Shown here piece by piece: positions 53,738 through 62,735 of a DNA stretch of 64,000 bases. Below the pieces are notes generated by a model. The model was not told where the DNA came from and did not search any database. It worked only from the letters and a program-made list of their open reading frames with translations. Source of the stretch: Mucilaginibacter auburnensis. GTDB taxonomy: Bacteria; Bacteroidota; Bacteroidia; Sphingobacteriales; Sphingobacteriaceae. Within the stretch, counting starts at the first letter, position 1; each line of letters opens with the position of its first letter. The stretch covers positions 1 through 64,000 of the forward strand of contig NZ_PGFJ01000001.1 in NCBI RefSeq assembly GCF_002797815.1, given 5' to 3'. The translations under genes were made by a program, and so were the position numbers.

Positions 53738-53821
53738 ATGAATACCATCCTACTTCTACTGGCCATTATTTTTTGCATGTGGCTCTTTTACAAATCTGTT
53801 GACTGGTTCGAAAAAATCTAA
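53738..53821 (+). CDS. 27-residue single-pass membrane peptide upstream of kdpF
   Basis: The frame runs ATG 53738 to TAA 53821 and starts MNTILLLLAIIFCMWLF, ending YKSVDWFEKI: one membrane helix and a short charged tail. It ends 6 bases before kdpF and has the same size and topology as KdpF, so it may be a second small subunit or stabiliser of the Kdp complex. Coding is supported by context and membrane character, not by comparison. Confidence 0.6.
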   Translation: MNTILLLLAIIFCMWLFYKSVDWFEKI

Positions 53822-53827
53822 AAAATC

Positions 53828-53905
53828 ATGATCGCATTATTTATTATCTCCATTGCAGTATTCATTTACATGATATACGTGCTGCTAAAACCCGAAAAAT
53901 TTTAA
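53828..53905 (+). CDS. kdpF: KdpF, small subunit of the potassium-transporting ATPase
   Basis: 25 residues: MIALFIISIAVFIYMIYVLL, then KPEKF, the usual KdpF ending (LLKPEKF). A single membrane helix that stabilises the KdpABC complex. 10 bases before kdpA. Confidence 0.9.
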   Translation: MIALFIISIAVFIYMIYVLLKPEKF

Positions 53906-53915
53906 CTAACAAACC

Positions 53916-55631
53916 ATGAACTCAGAGATATTGGGCGTAATAGCCTCCTTTTTGATCACCTTGCTCATAGCCATACCACTGGGAAGGTACCTGGCAAAAA
54001 TGTTTGCCGGCGAACGTGTGTGGACCGACTTCATGAAACCGCTTGAAAATGTTTTATTCAAGTTAGCCGGCATTCGTCAAAACGAATCAATGGACTGGAA
54101 ACAGTTCCTGAAAGCAATGCTAACCATTAACCTGCTGTGGTTGGTTTACGGCTTTTTTGTGCTGATGTATCAAGACAAGTTGCCGCTTAACCCTGATGGC
54201 AACCCAGGCATGACACCTGACCTTGCCTTTAACACCATCATCAGCTTTGTAGTGAACTGCGATTTGCAACACTACAGCGGCGAAAGTGGCTTAACTTATT
54301 TAACCCAGCAAATTATTGTAATGTTCCTGATGTTTACAAGCGCTGCCACAGGTATAGCTGCTGCAGTTGGCTTGTTCAAAGCGTTCAGGGACAAAACAGT
54401 AGAAAGCATTGGCAACTTTTGGGAATTCTTTATAAAAGCTATCACCCGTTTACTGCTGCCATTATCGGTTATAGTAGCCATTATACTTGCCTTTAACGGA
54501 ACACCGGCAAGCTATGCAGGCAAAGACCAATTCATTTCCTTGCAGGGTGATACTGTAAATGTATCACGCGGCCCGGCGGCGCAAATGATAGCTATTAAAC
54601 ACCTGGGCACCAACGGCGGAGGTTGGTATGGTGCCAACTCGGCACATCCTTTAGAAAACCCGAGCTACGTAACTAACATGACGGAGATCGTTTCGCAAAT
54701 GATCATCCCTATGGCCATGATCATTGCTTTTGGCTATTTCATCCGCAGAAAAAAACTGGGCTGGATAATTTTTGGTGTGATGACGGCGGGCATGTTGATG
54801 CTGATGATACCAACCATTAGCAGCGAATTAGGTGGCAACCCCAATATTGCCAAAATGGGAATTACACAAGCCACCGGTGCAATGGAAGGTAAAGAAGTGC
54901 GCATAGGTCCATTGGCTACCGGCTACTGGAGCACACTTACTACTATCGTATCAACCGGTTCGGTAAACGGCATGCATGATAGCACTATGCCACTTACCGG
55001 TGCATGGCAGTTGCTCGGTATGATGATCAACGGTTTCTTCGGTGGCTGCGGTGTAGGTATACTCAATTACTTTGTGTATCTCATTATAGCTGTATTTATC
55101 TCAGGTCTGATGGTTGGCCGTACGCCCGAATTTTTAGGGCACAAAGTTGAGGCCCGCGAAGTAAAGATAGCCGCGATGGTAACGCTGATCAGTCCGTTTC
55201 TCATTATGGCTGGCACAGCATTGGCCGCGTTTGTGTATAGCACTTACGGCAATGCAGATTGGGCAGTTAAACCATCCAACTGGTTAAACAACCCCGGCTT
55301 CCATGGCTTCTCAGAAATGTTGTATGAGATGACCTCTGCCAACGCCAACAACGGTTCGGGTTTTGAAGGCTTGGGCGATAACAACATTTTCTGGAACGTA
55401 TCAACCGGCTTTGTGCTGATCCTTGGCCGCTTCCTGCCTATCATTGGTCCGGTGGCTATAGCAGGGTTGCTTGCCAAAAAGAAATACATTCCCGAATCAG
55501 CCGGCACACTGCGTGTAGATACAGTAACCTTCGGGCTCATGACTTTAGCCGTGATACTGGTATTGAACGCCCTTTCTTACTTCCCGGCATTGGCTTTAGG
55601 TCCGTTGGCCGAGTATTTTTCTATGAGATAA
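53916..55631 (+). CDS. kdpA: Potassium-transporting ATPase subunit A
   Basis: 571 residues, full length. N-terminal [18 protein letters not shown]; selectivity-filter-like loops include [18 protein letters not shown] near residue 113, [18 protein letters not shown] near 232, and [34 protein letters not shown]-type region near 385-415. KdpA is the ion-conducting subunit of the high-affinity potassium pump in the inner membrane. The operon is normally induced under potassium limitation by KdpDE; a KdpD-like gene is downstream, KdpE is not in the window. Confidence 0.97.
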   Translation: MNSEILGVIASFLITLLIAIPLGRYLAKMFAGERVWTDFMKPLENVLFKLAGIRQNESMDWKQFLKAMLTINLLWLVYGFFVLMYQDKLPLNPDGNPGMTPDLAFNTIISFVVNCDLQHYSGESGLTYLTQQIIVMFLMFTSAATGIAAAVGLFKAFRDKTVESIGNFWEFFIKAITRLLLPLSVIVAIILAFNGTPASYAGKDQFISLQGDTVNVSRGPAAQMIAIKHLGTNGGGWYGANSAHPLENPSYVTNMTEIVSQMIIPMAMIIAFGYFIRRKKLGWIIFGVMTAGMLMLMIPTISSELGGNPNIAKMGITQATGAMEGKEVRIGPLATGYWSTLTTIVSTGSVNGMHDSTMPLTGAWQLLGMMINGFFGGCGVGILNYFVYLIIAVFISGLMVGRTPEFLGHKVEAREVKIAAMVTLISPFLIMAGTALAAFVYSTYGNADWAVKPSNWLNNPGFHGFSEMLYEMTSANANNGSGFEGLGDNNIFWNVSTGFVLILGRFLPIIGPVAIAGLLAKKKYIPESAGTLRVDTVTFGLMTLAVILVLNALSYFPALALGPLAEYFSMR

Positions 55632-55644
55632 TTATTTGACGACA

Positions 55645-57672
55645 ATGAAAAATCAATCTAATAAATTATTTGAACCGGCTTTAGTGCAAACCGTGCTTAA
55701 AGAGTCGTTCATCAAGCTGAACCCTAAAGTGATGCTACGTAACCCCGTAATGTTCACTGTTGAGGTAGGTACAGCCATTATGGCTTATGTAACTTTCTAC
55801 AGCCTTACCAATCATGATCAGGGTTCATTCGCTTATAACTTGATCATCTTTTTAGTACTGTTACTAACCTTATTGTTTGCCAACTTTGCCGAAGCTATTG
55901 CCGAAGCGCGCGGTAAAGCACAGGCAGACAGCCTGCGCAAAACCCGCGAGGAAACACCTGCCAAAGTGGTGAGAAGTGACGGATCAGTAACCACGAGATC
56001 ATCGAACGAGCTTAAAAAAGGCGACGTATTTATTTGCGAACCGGGAGATACTATTCCAACCGATGGCGAGATCATTGAAGGTTTGGCAACTATTGATGAA
56101 TCTGCCATCACAGGCGAATCTGCCCCGGTAATACGCGAAGCAGGCGGCGATAAGTCATCTGTTACCGGCGGTACAAAAGTATTGTCTGACAGGATAAAGG
56201 TTCAGGTAACCACCCAACCAGGCGAAAGCTTTTTAGATAAGATGATTGCCTTGGTTGAAGGCGCATCGCGCCAGAAAACACCTAATGAGATAGCGCTTAC
56301 CATATTGCTGGCCAGCTTTACGCTCATCTTCATTATTGTATGTGTTACGTTAAAGCCGTTTGCAGATTATGCCAACACGCCTATCACTGTTGCCGCGCTG
56401 ATATCACTGTTTGTGTGTTTGATCCCAACTACCATAGGGGGCTTATTATCAGCCATTGGCATTGCCGGTATGGACCGCGCTTTGCGTGCCAACGTTATCA
56501 CAAAATCTGGCAAGGCAGTTGAAACCGCCGGAGATATTGACACCCTTTTGCTTGATAAAACCGGCACCATTACCATTGGTAACCGTAAGGCAACACACTT
56601 TTGGCCCGCTAACGGTATTTCTCCTGAAGAATTGGGTAATGCTGCAGTATTATCATCATTGGCTGATGAAACGCCCGAAGGTAAATCAATTGTAGAGTTG
56701 GCCAGTTCGCACATGAAGCTGCCTAAAGCGCCCACTGGTGCAACCTTTATAAAATTCACTGCCGAGACACGCTCAAGCGGTATTGACACACCCGATGGTC
56801 TTGCTATTCGTAAAGGAGCTTTTGATGCTATGCGCAACATGGCCCAACGCGCGGGCAAACCGGTTCCTGCCGAAGTGGAAGATCGCGTTAAGATCGTTGC
56901 ATCTAACGGTGGCACACCATTGGTAGTAACAGCCAACAACCAGATACTGGGTGTTATTGAACTACAGGACATTATTAAACCAGGCATTGCAGAACGTTTT
57001 GAACGCCTGCGCAAAATGGGCGTTAAAACCGTAATGGTAACAGGCGACAACCCGCTTACAGCAAAATTCATTGCCGAAAAAGCCGGTGTTGACGACTTTA
57101 TTGCCGAAGCTAAGCCTGAAGACAAAATGAACTACATTAAACATGAGCAGGCCACAGGTAAACTGGTTGCCATGATGGGCGACGGCACCAATGATGCCCC
57201 TGCCCTGGCCCAAGCCGATGTTGGTGTAGCCATGAACAGCGGAACACAGGCTGCCAAAGAAGCCGGCAACATGGTTGATCTGGATAATGACCCTACCAAG
57301 CTGATAGAAATTGTTGAGATAGGCAAACAGTTGCTCATCACCCGGGGTACGCTTACTACGTTCTCCATAGCTAATGACGTGGCAAAGTATTTCGCTATTG
57401 TTCCGGCGCTATTCATTGCTTCTATACCTGCTTTGCAGCACTTGAATATTATGGGACTGCATAGCCCGGAGAGCGCGATCCTGTCAGCCGTGATTTTTAA
57501 CGCCATCATCATCCCAATGTTAATTCCTCTTGCTTTAAAAGGCGTGGAATATAAACCGATTGGTGCCAGCGCTTTGCTGCGCCGCAACCTGTTGATCTAC
57601 GGATTGGGTGGAGTTATTGCTCCGTTCATCGGCATTAAGTTGATCGATCTTTTAGTTGGACTATTTATATAG
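55645..57672 (+). CDS. kdpB: Potassium-transporting ATPase subunit B
   Basis: 675 residues from the ATG at 55645; an in-frame TTG at 55636 would add three and is rejected. P-type ATPase marks: [14 protein letters not shown], the phosphorylation motif [13 protein letters not shown] near residue 303, [16 protein letters not shown] in the nucleotide domain, [11 protein letters not shown] and [14 protein letters not shown]. KdpB hydrolyses ATP to drive potassium through KdpA. 13 bases after kdpA. Confidence 0.98.
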   Translation: MKNQSNKLFEPALVQTVLKESFIKLNPKVMLRNPVMFTVEVGTAIMAYVTFYSLTNHDQGSFAYNLIIFLVLLLTLLFANFAEAIAEARGKAQADSLRKTREETPAKVVRSDGSVTTRSSNELKKGDVFICEPGDTIPTDGEIIEGLATIDESAITGESAPVIREAGGDKSSVTGGTKVLSDRIKVQVTTQPGESFLDKMIALVEGASRQKTPNEIALTILLASFTLIFIIVCVTLKPFADYANTPITVAALISLFVCLIPTTIGGLLSAIGIAGMDRALRANVITKSGKAVETAGDIDTLLLDKTGTITIGNRKATHFWPANGISPEELGNAAVLSSLADETPEGKSIVELASSHMKLPKAPTGATFIKFTAETRSSGIDTPDGLAIRKGAFDAMRNMAQRAGKPVPAEVEDRVKIVASNGGTPLVVTANNQILGVIELQDIIKPGIAERFERLRKMGVKTVMVTGDNPLTAKFIAEKAGVDDFIAEAKPEDKMNYIKHEQATGKLVAMMGDGTNDAPALAQADVGVAMNSGTQAAKEAGNMVDLDNDPTKLIEIVEIGKQLLITRGTLTTFSIANDVAKYFAIVPALFIASIPALQHLNIMGLHSPESAILSAVIFNAIIIPMLIPLALKGVEYKPIGASALLRRNLLIYGLGGVIAPFIGIKLIDLLVGLFI

Positions 57673-57685
57673 AGATGTGAGTATT

Positions 57686-57791
57686 GAGATGTGAGATATG
57701 AGACAGAGGACTCAGGCATTGCATCTAATTCCCAAAACTTAAATAATTACCGGCGTGAGATATAAGGCGCAATTCTCCTATCTCACGTCTC
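57686..57791. repeat. Imperfect inverted repeat between kdpB and kdpC
   Basis: GAGATGTGAGATATGAGA (57686-57703) and TCTCCTATCTCACGTCTC (57774-57791) pair at 16 of 18 positions across a 70-base loop. Short GAGATRTGAG units also precede the left arm (57672-57680). It sits inside an operon that normally has little space between these genes. Confidence 0.75.
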
Positions 57792-57804
57792 AAATCTAAA
57801 GAAA

Positions 57805-58362
57805 ATGAAAAAGTACATATTACCCGCAATACGCTTAACCGTTGTGCTTACCGTATTGTTATGTGTTATCTATCCCTTGTTGATCTCTGCCGTAGGCAAA
57901 TTAGCTAAGGGCAAAGGCGATGGGGAGACCATCATTCTGAACGGCAAAGTAGTTGGCTATGCTAACGTAGGCCAAAAATTTGACAAGCCCGGTTATTTCT
58001 GGGGCCGCCCTTCGGCTGTTGATTATAACGCGGCAGGTTCAGCCGGTTCTAACAAAGGGCCAACCAACCCTGATTATCTGAAACAGGTAAGCGACCGCGC
58101 AGATACCCTGCTGAAATACCACCCATATTTGAAAAGAACTGATATCCCCGCAGACATGGTTACTGCATCAGGCAGCGGCCTTGACCCTGATATTTCTGTT
58201 GCAGGAGCTACCATACAGATAAAACGCATAGCTGCCGACCGTAAGCTGGATGAGCAAACAATAGCAAAACTGGTAGCTGAACATACAGAAAAACCGGTAT
58301 TCGGTCCGGCGCACGTTAACGTGCTAAAACTAAATGTAGCCCTGGACGAGCTGAAAAAATAA
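57805..58362 (+). CDS. kdpC: Potassium-transporting ATPase subunit C
   Basis: 185 residues. One N-terminal membrane helix (LTVVLTVLLCVIYPLLISAVG), then the KdpC pattern YFWGRPSAVDYNAAGSAGSNKGPTNPD over residues 60-85, TASGSGLDPDIS near 127, and VNVLKLNVALDEL at the end. KdpC is the assembly and ATP-affinity subunit of KdpFABC. Separated from kdpB by 132 bases holding an inverted repeat. Confidence 0.96.
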   Translation: MKKYILPAIRLTVVLTVLLCVIYPLLISAVGKLAKGKGDGETIILNGKVVGYANVGQKFDKPGYFWGRPSAVDYNAAGSAGSNKGPTNPDYLKQVSDRADTLLKYHPYLKRTDIPADMVTASGSGLDPDISVAGATIQIKRIAADRKLDEQTIAKLVAEHTEKPVFGPAHVNVLKLNVALDELKK

Positions 58363-58395
58363 GCGTCCGACCTTATATCTACACTATTTATAAAA

Positions 58396-59475
58396 ATGAA
58401 AAAAATGCTATTAGGTGCGGCCATTATGGGTTGCACCATTGCCGCCCGCGCACAAGATGTTAAAACAACAAACAACCTTACCATCAGCGGTTATGCCGAG
58501 ATCTATTATGGCTTTGACTTTAACCGTCCGGCAAATAACAACAGGCCGGGTTTTGTTTACTCGCACAATCGCCACAACGAGGCCAACCTTAATTTGGGTT
58601 TTATTAAGGCCAATTATGATGATGGCGCCGTTCGTGCTAACCTGGCGCTTATGGCAGGCACCTACGCCAACGCTAATTTAGCAGCCGAGCCCGGCGTACT
58701 AAAAAATGTGTTTGAAGCAAATGCCGGTGTAAAGCTTTCTAAAACTGCCAACCTTTGGTTAGATGGTGGTATCTTTAGCTCGCACATCGGGTTTGAAAGC
58801 GCCATATCAAAAGATTGCTGGGTGCTCACCAGGAACATATCCTCTGAGAATACCCCTTATTATGAGTCGGGCGCGAAGCTTACTTATATTACCAATGATG
58901 GCAAACTAACCCTTACCGGTTTATACCTGAACGGATGGCAACGCATAAACCGCCAGGATGGTAACGGCGCACCTGCCGGAGGCGTGCAGGTTTATTATAA
59001 ACCAACCGACAAGATAACGCTGAATTACAGCAATTACCTGGGTACCGAAGGTGCAGATGCCATACGCGTACGCCGATTCTATCATAATTTATACGGCATA
59101 TTCCAGCTAACAGACGCCTTTGGCATAACCACCGGTTTTGATTACGGCACACAACAGGCCGCAAAAGGCAGTAGCATCAATTATCATATAATTTCTCCGG
59201 TTGCCATTGCACGCTACAAGTTTGCCGAAAAATGGGCGATGGCGGGTCGCGTTGAATATTATGAAGACAAAAATGGAATGATAATAGCTACCGGCACACC
59301 CAACGGATTTAAAACAACAGGTTACTCACTGAATGTTGACTTTGCACCGGTAAGTAACGCGTTAATACGTTTAGAAGGAAAAATGTACAACAGCAAAGAC
59401 CAGATATTTACCCGCAACTACAATGCTGTGGGCAACAACGCGGCAGTAACGGCCAGTTTTGCTGTATCATTTTAA
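58396..59475 (+). CDS. Porin-like outer-membrane beta-barrel protein
   Basis: 359 residues. Signal peptide MKKMLLGAAIMGCTIAARAQ; many amphipathic strands (NLTISGYAEIYYGFDF, HNEANLNLGFIKANYDDGAVRANLALM, KLTYITNDGKLTLTGLYLNGWQ, YKFAEKWAMAGRVEYYED) and a terminal Phe (VTASFAVSF) mark an outer-membrane barrel. 33 bases after kdpC and before the terminator, so it is the last gene of the kdp transcript and may let potassium into the periplasm. The role is inferred from position. Confidence 0.85.
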   Translation: MKKMLLGAAIMGCTIAARAQDVKTTNNLTISGYAEIYYGFDFNRPANNNRPGFVYSHNRHNEANLNLGFIKANYDDGAVRANLALMAGTYANANLAAEPGVLKNVFEANAGVKLSKTANLWLDGGIFSSHIGFESAISKDCWVLTRNISSENTPYYESGAKLTYITNDGKLTLTGLYLNGWQRINRQDGNGAPAGGVQVYYKPTDKITLNYSNYLGTEGADAIRVRRFYHNLYGIFQLTDAFGITTGFDYGTQQAAKGSSINYHIISPVAIARYKFAEKWAMAGRVEYYEDKNGMIIATGTPNGFKTTGYSLNVDFAPVSNALIRLEGKMYNSKDQIFTRNYNAVGNNAAVTASFAVSF

Positions 59476-59518
59476 AGAACTTAGTAAATTTAGTTGATGA
59501 GGGTTAACCAACTAAGCC

Positions 59519-59550
59519 AACCGCCCGGAAATTCCGGGCGGTTATTTTAA
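59519..59550 (+). terminator. Terminator between porin and kdpD-like genes
   Basis: AACCGCCCGGAA (59519-59530) pairs with TTCCGGGCGGTT (59532-59543) around one base, followed by ATTTTAA. A perfect 12-base stem with such a small loop will open a few pairs at the tip. It lies 12 bases before the kdpD-like start. Confidence 0.88.
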
Positions 59551-59561
59551 CCGGACAAATT

Positions 59562-60692
59562 ATGGTAAGCGATAGCAATAACGGATCTGTAAAAGATTTT
59601 ATTGAGCTGGTAAAAAAATCACGCCGCGGCAAACTGAAGATCTACATTGGCATGAGCGCCGGTGTAGGTAAATCATACAGAATGTTGCAGGAAGCACATG
59701 CTTTGCTAAAAAACGGCATTGATATACAGATGGGTTATATTGAAACGCACAGACGCGCGGAAACGCACGCTTTACTTGACGGATTGCCTGTAATACCCCG
59801 CCGGAATATTTTCTATAAAGGGAAAGAACTTGAGGAAATGGATTTACAGGCCATTCTAAGTCGGCATCCCGAAGTGGTTATAGTTGATGAACTGGCTCAC
59901 ACCAACATTGAGGGCAGCAAAAACGCCAAGCGCTGGCAGGATGTGGTTGATATTCTGGATGCGGGTACCAGTGTAATTACCGCGGTAAACATTCAGCACC
60001 TGGAAAGCTTGAACGAGGAGATTGAAGATATCACCGGCATAGCCATTACCGAGCGCATACCCGATAAAATTTTAGAGATGGCAGATGAGATTGTCAATAT
60101 AGATCTGACTGCCGATGAGTTGATAGCCCGCCTGCGTGAAGGCAAGATATACGATAAAAGCAAGATAGAACTTGCCATACAGAACTTTTTTCGCAGTGAA
60201 AAAATATTGCAGCTGCGCGAGCTGGCGCTTAAAGAAGTGGCACACCATTTAGAGCGAAAGATAGATATTGAGGTTCCGAAACAGATCAAGCTACGGCCCG
60301 AACGCTTTTTAGCCTGCATATCATCTAACCATGAAATAGCAAAAGTGGTGATACGTAAAACAGCGCGACTGGCCTCCTATTACCGTTCGTCGTGGATAGT
60401 TCTGTATGTGCAAAGCAGCGGTGAGAGCATGGACAAGATCAAACTGGATAAACAACGCCATCTTATTAATAACTTTAAACTGGCTACAGAGCTTGGGGCC
60501 GAAGTATTAAAAATAAAAAGCGATAAAATAGGTCAGGCTATTATGGGTGTAGCCGAGGAACGGGAAATTACAACTATATGCATTGGCAAACCCCATGTTA
60601 ATTTATTCCAGCTTATTTTGCGCACGGCGGTTTTTAACGAGCTGTTAACCAAAATTGCAATTACAGAGACTGATTTAGTTATACTATCATGA
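59562..60692 (+). CDS. KdpD sensor domain protein without kinase
   Basis: 376 residues. It has the KdpD N-terminal domain (KLKIYIGMSAGVGKSYRML with a Walker A motif, GYIETHRRAET, VVIVDELAHTNIEGSKNAKRWQDV with Walker B, TAVNIQHLESLNEEIEDITG) and a universal-stress-like domain (ERFLACISSNHEIAKVVIRKTARLA to the end). The four membrane helices, GAF and kinase domains of classical KdpD are absent; the protein stops after the stress domain. The next gene, overlapping by four bases (ATGA), encodes a membrane histidine kinase that replaces them. Confidence 0.92.
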   Translation: MVSDSNNGSVKDFIELVKKSRRGKLKIYIGMSAGVGKSYRMLQEAHALLKNGIDIQMGYIETHRRAETHALLDGLPVIPRRNIFYKGKELEEMDLQAILSRHPEVVIVDELAHTNIEGSKNAKRWQDVVDILDAGTSVITAVNIQHLESLNEEIEDITGIAITERIPDKILEMADEIVNIDLTADELIARLREGKIYDKSKIELAIQNFFRSEKILQLRELALKEVAHHLERKIDIEVPKQIKLRPERFLACISSNHEIAKVVIRKTARLASYYRSSWIVLYVQSSGESMDKIKLDKQRHLINNFKLATELGAEVLKIKSDKIGQAIMGVAEEREITTICIGKPHVNLFQLILRTAVFNELLTKIAITETDLVILS

Positions 60693-62440
60693 AAATTAAA
60701 ACCAAACTTCGCCTGGGCTTCGGCTTCTTGTTCGTAATCGTCCTGTTTTTTGGCACGCTTTCTATGTTTTACATTAACGACATCTCAAAAAGCTCAGAGA
60801 TCGTTTTAAAAGATAATTACGAAAGCCTGCGCTACACACGCGACATAAGGAAGATATTAGATGAACATAATTTGCCTTTAGATAAAAGCACATTAAACGC
60901 CATTGAAACCGAACTAAAAAAAGAAGAAAAGAACATTACCGAAAAAGGCGAACAGGCTGAGGTATCTGCGCTAAAACAATCTTTGCAAAGGCTTAGTAGT
61001 GTAAACACCCCATCAAGCGGTTTGCCAATTGAGCGGGAGGTTAGGGCGCACCTGCAAACTATTGATGACATTAACATGCAGGCCATTGTGCGCAAAAATG
61101 ACGCGGCGCAGAACTCTGTTAAAAACGCTGCCCTGTTGCTCGGCCTTACAGGTGGAATCACATTCCTGGTGCTGTTCTCGTTCACGGTAAACTTTCCGGG
61201 CTTTGTGGCTAACCCGCTGCGCCAGCTTTCGCAGGGGATCAAGGAGATCAGCAAGAAAAACTATACACAGCGACTGGAGTTCAAGAGTAACGATGAGTTC
61301 ACCGAGCTGGCCGACGCTTTCAATGAAATGGCCCGCCGGTTAAACGATTGGGAAAAGAGCAACATCGCTACGCTAAGGTCTGAAAAGCTGCGTATTGAAG
61401 CGATCATCAGCCAGATGCAGGATGCCATTATTGGTTTGAATGAAACACAGCAAATACTTTTCCTGAATCAATCAGCAGAGCAACTACTGAACATTGACGG
61501 GCAACAATGGGTGGGCCGCAGCGCATCAGAATTAGCTCAAACCAACGACCTGCTGCGCAACATAACCAGTAACGAAACCCGGAACAAGCAACTAAAGATC
61601 TACGCCAATGGCAAGGACTCGTACTTCCAGTTAGATAGTTTGGAAATTGCAGTGCCAACCGTTCAAACCAATGGCGAAGAGGCCATTAACCGCAGCAAGA
61701 GCCCCGCAGGTATGGTTTTTATATTGAAGAATATTACCCAGTTTAAAGAGCTGGATACGGCTAAAACCAATTTCATCGCCACCGTATCGCACGAGTTGAA
61801 AACGCCTATCTCATCTATCAAAATGAGCCTCAAATTGCTGGGCGATGAGCGTGTGGGAACCATGAATGCCGAGCAGTCTCAACTTATTCAACACATCAGG
61901 GAAGACAGCGACCGCCTGCTTAAAATAACAAGCGAACTGCTTAACCTCTCAAGTGTAGAGACCGGCAATCTGCAACTGCAGTTCAACCCTGTTCAGCCGG
62001 AGGTTATTGTTAATTACGCTATGGACGCGGTAAGGTTTCAGGCGGAACAAAAGGAGGTACAACTTGAACTGTTAAGCAAAAACGGACTACCCAATGTATT
62101 GGCCGATACGGAAAAAACAGCCTGGGTGTTGATCAACTTTTTATCTAACGCGCTGCGCTACAGTCCGTCAAAATCGCGCATTGTTATTGGAGTAACCGCA
62201 CGTGATAAATGGGTGGAATTTTCTGTGAAGGATTTTGGCAACGGCATTGAAAAACAATACCAGCAGCGCCTTTTCGACCGCTATTTTCAGGTTCCAACCG
62301 ATGGTACCAAAAAATCAGGTTCGGGCCTGGGCCTTGCTATCTCTAAAGATTTTATTGAAGCGCAGAATGGCAAAATATGGGTAGAAAGTGAAATTGGTGA
62401 AGGAAGCAAATTTAGTTTCTCGCTTCCGATAGCTACCTGA
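60689..62440 (+). CDS. Membrane sensor histidine kinase (HAMP-PAS), probable KdpD partner
   Basis: 583 residues. Two membrane helices (about 8-29 and 146-168) bound a short periplasmic helical region; then HAMP (VANPLRQLSQGIKEISKKNYTQRL), PAS (AIISQMQDAIIGLNETQQILFLNQ), HisKA with the phosphoacceptor His in TVSHELKTPISSIKMSL, and HATPase with N box INFLSNALRYSP, G1 VKDFGNGIE and G2 SGSGLGLAISKD. Overlap with the KdpD-domain gene implies that the two proteins form one potassium or turgor sensor. The matching response regulator is not in the window. Confidence 0.92.
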   Translation: MKIKTKLRLGFGFLFVIVLFFGTLSMFYINDISKSSEIVLKDNYESLRYTRDIRKILDEHNLPLDKSTLNAIETELKKEEKNITEKGEQAEVSALKQSLQRLSSVNTPSSGLPIEREVRAHLQTIDDINMQAIVRKNDAAQNSVKNAALLLGLTGGITFLVLFSFTVNFPGFVANPLRQLSQGIKEISKKNYTQRLEFKSNDEFTELADAFNEMARRLNDWEKSNIATLRSEKLRIEAIISQMQDAIIGLNETQQILFLNQSAEQLLNIDGQQWVGRSASELAQTNDLLRNITSNETRNKQLKIYANGKDSYFQLDSLEIAVPTVQTNGEEAINRSKSPAGMVFILKNITQFKELDTAKTNFIATVSHELKTPISSIKMSLKLLGDERVGTMNAEQSQLIQHIREDSDRLLKITSELLNLSSVETGNLQLQFNPVQPEVIVNYAMDAVRFQAEQKEVQLELLSKNGLPNVLADTEKTAWVLINFLSNALRYSPSKSRIVIGVTARDKWVEFSVKDFGNGIEKQYQQRLFDRYFQVPTDGTKKSGSGLGLAISKDFIEAQNGKIWVESEIGEGSKFSFSLPIAT

Positions 62441-62448
62441 TCTTACTT

Positions 62449-62631
62449 ACACTAAGCTGTCCCAAACACATATGCGAGAGCGTAAATAAATTGACCCGTT
62501 TTACTTTTTATTGATTTGAAAATCAATTAATTAAAATTAGACACCGTTGTATTTGGGACAACTACCTCAGTAATCATTTCAAATTTTGCCATTTTGGTCC
62601 ACCAGATGGGACAGGTTTGAATACACTAAGC
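62449..62631. mobile_element. Possible miniature element or IS relic
   Basis: A non-coding 183-base stretch bounded by the nine-base direct repeat ACACTAAGC (62449 and 62623). Inside, CTGTCCCA (62457-62464) and TGGGACAG (62607-62614) are inverted; another inverted pair, GTCCCAAACACA and TGTATTTGGGAC, lies at 62459 and about 62547. It holds no gene. The structure is suggestive but short. Confidence 0.35.
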
Positions 62632-62663
62632 CCCAACGCCAATTAATACTTTTACCACTTGTA

Positions 62664-62706
62664 TACGCAAAAGGCGAATTGAGTTATTCAATTCGCCTTT
62701 TGCGTA
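62664..62706. terminator. Strong bidirectional terminator
   Basis: TACGCAAAAGGCGAATTGA (62664-62682) pairs perfectly with TCAATTCGCCTTTTGCGTA (62688-62706), a 19-base stem with a five-base loop. It separates the convergent kinase and RND pump genes. Confidence 0.85.
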
Positions 62707-62735
62707 ACTTAATTTACCAACTACTTTAATCAACC

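Noticed and set aside
56367-57125. 252-codon open frame antisense to kdpB (also 151 codons at 57132-57587)
   Set aside because: It lies entirely opposite a strongly conserved gene, its translation is low-complexity Ser/Pro/Ala/Val without family motifs, and such frames are a by-product of codon bias.
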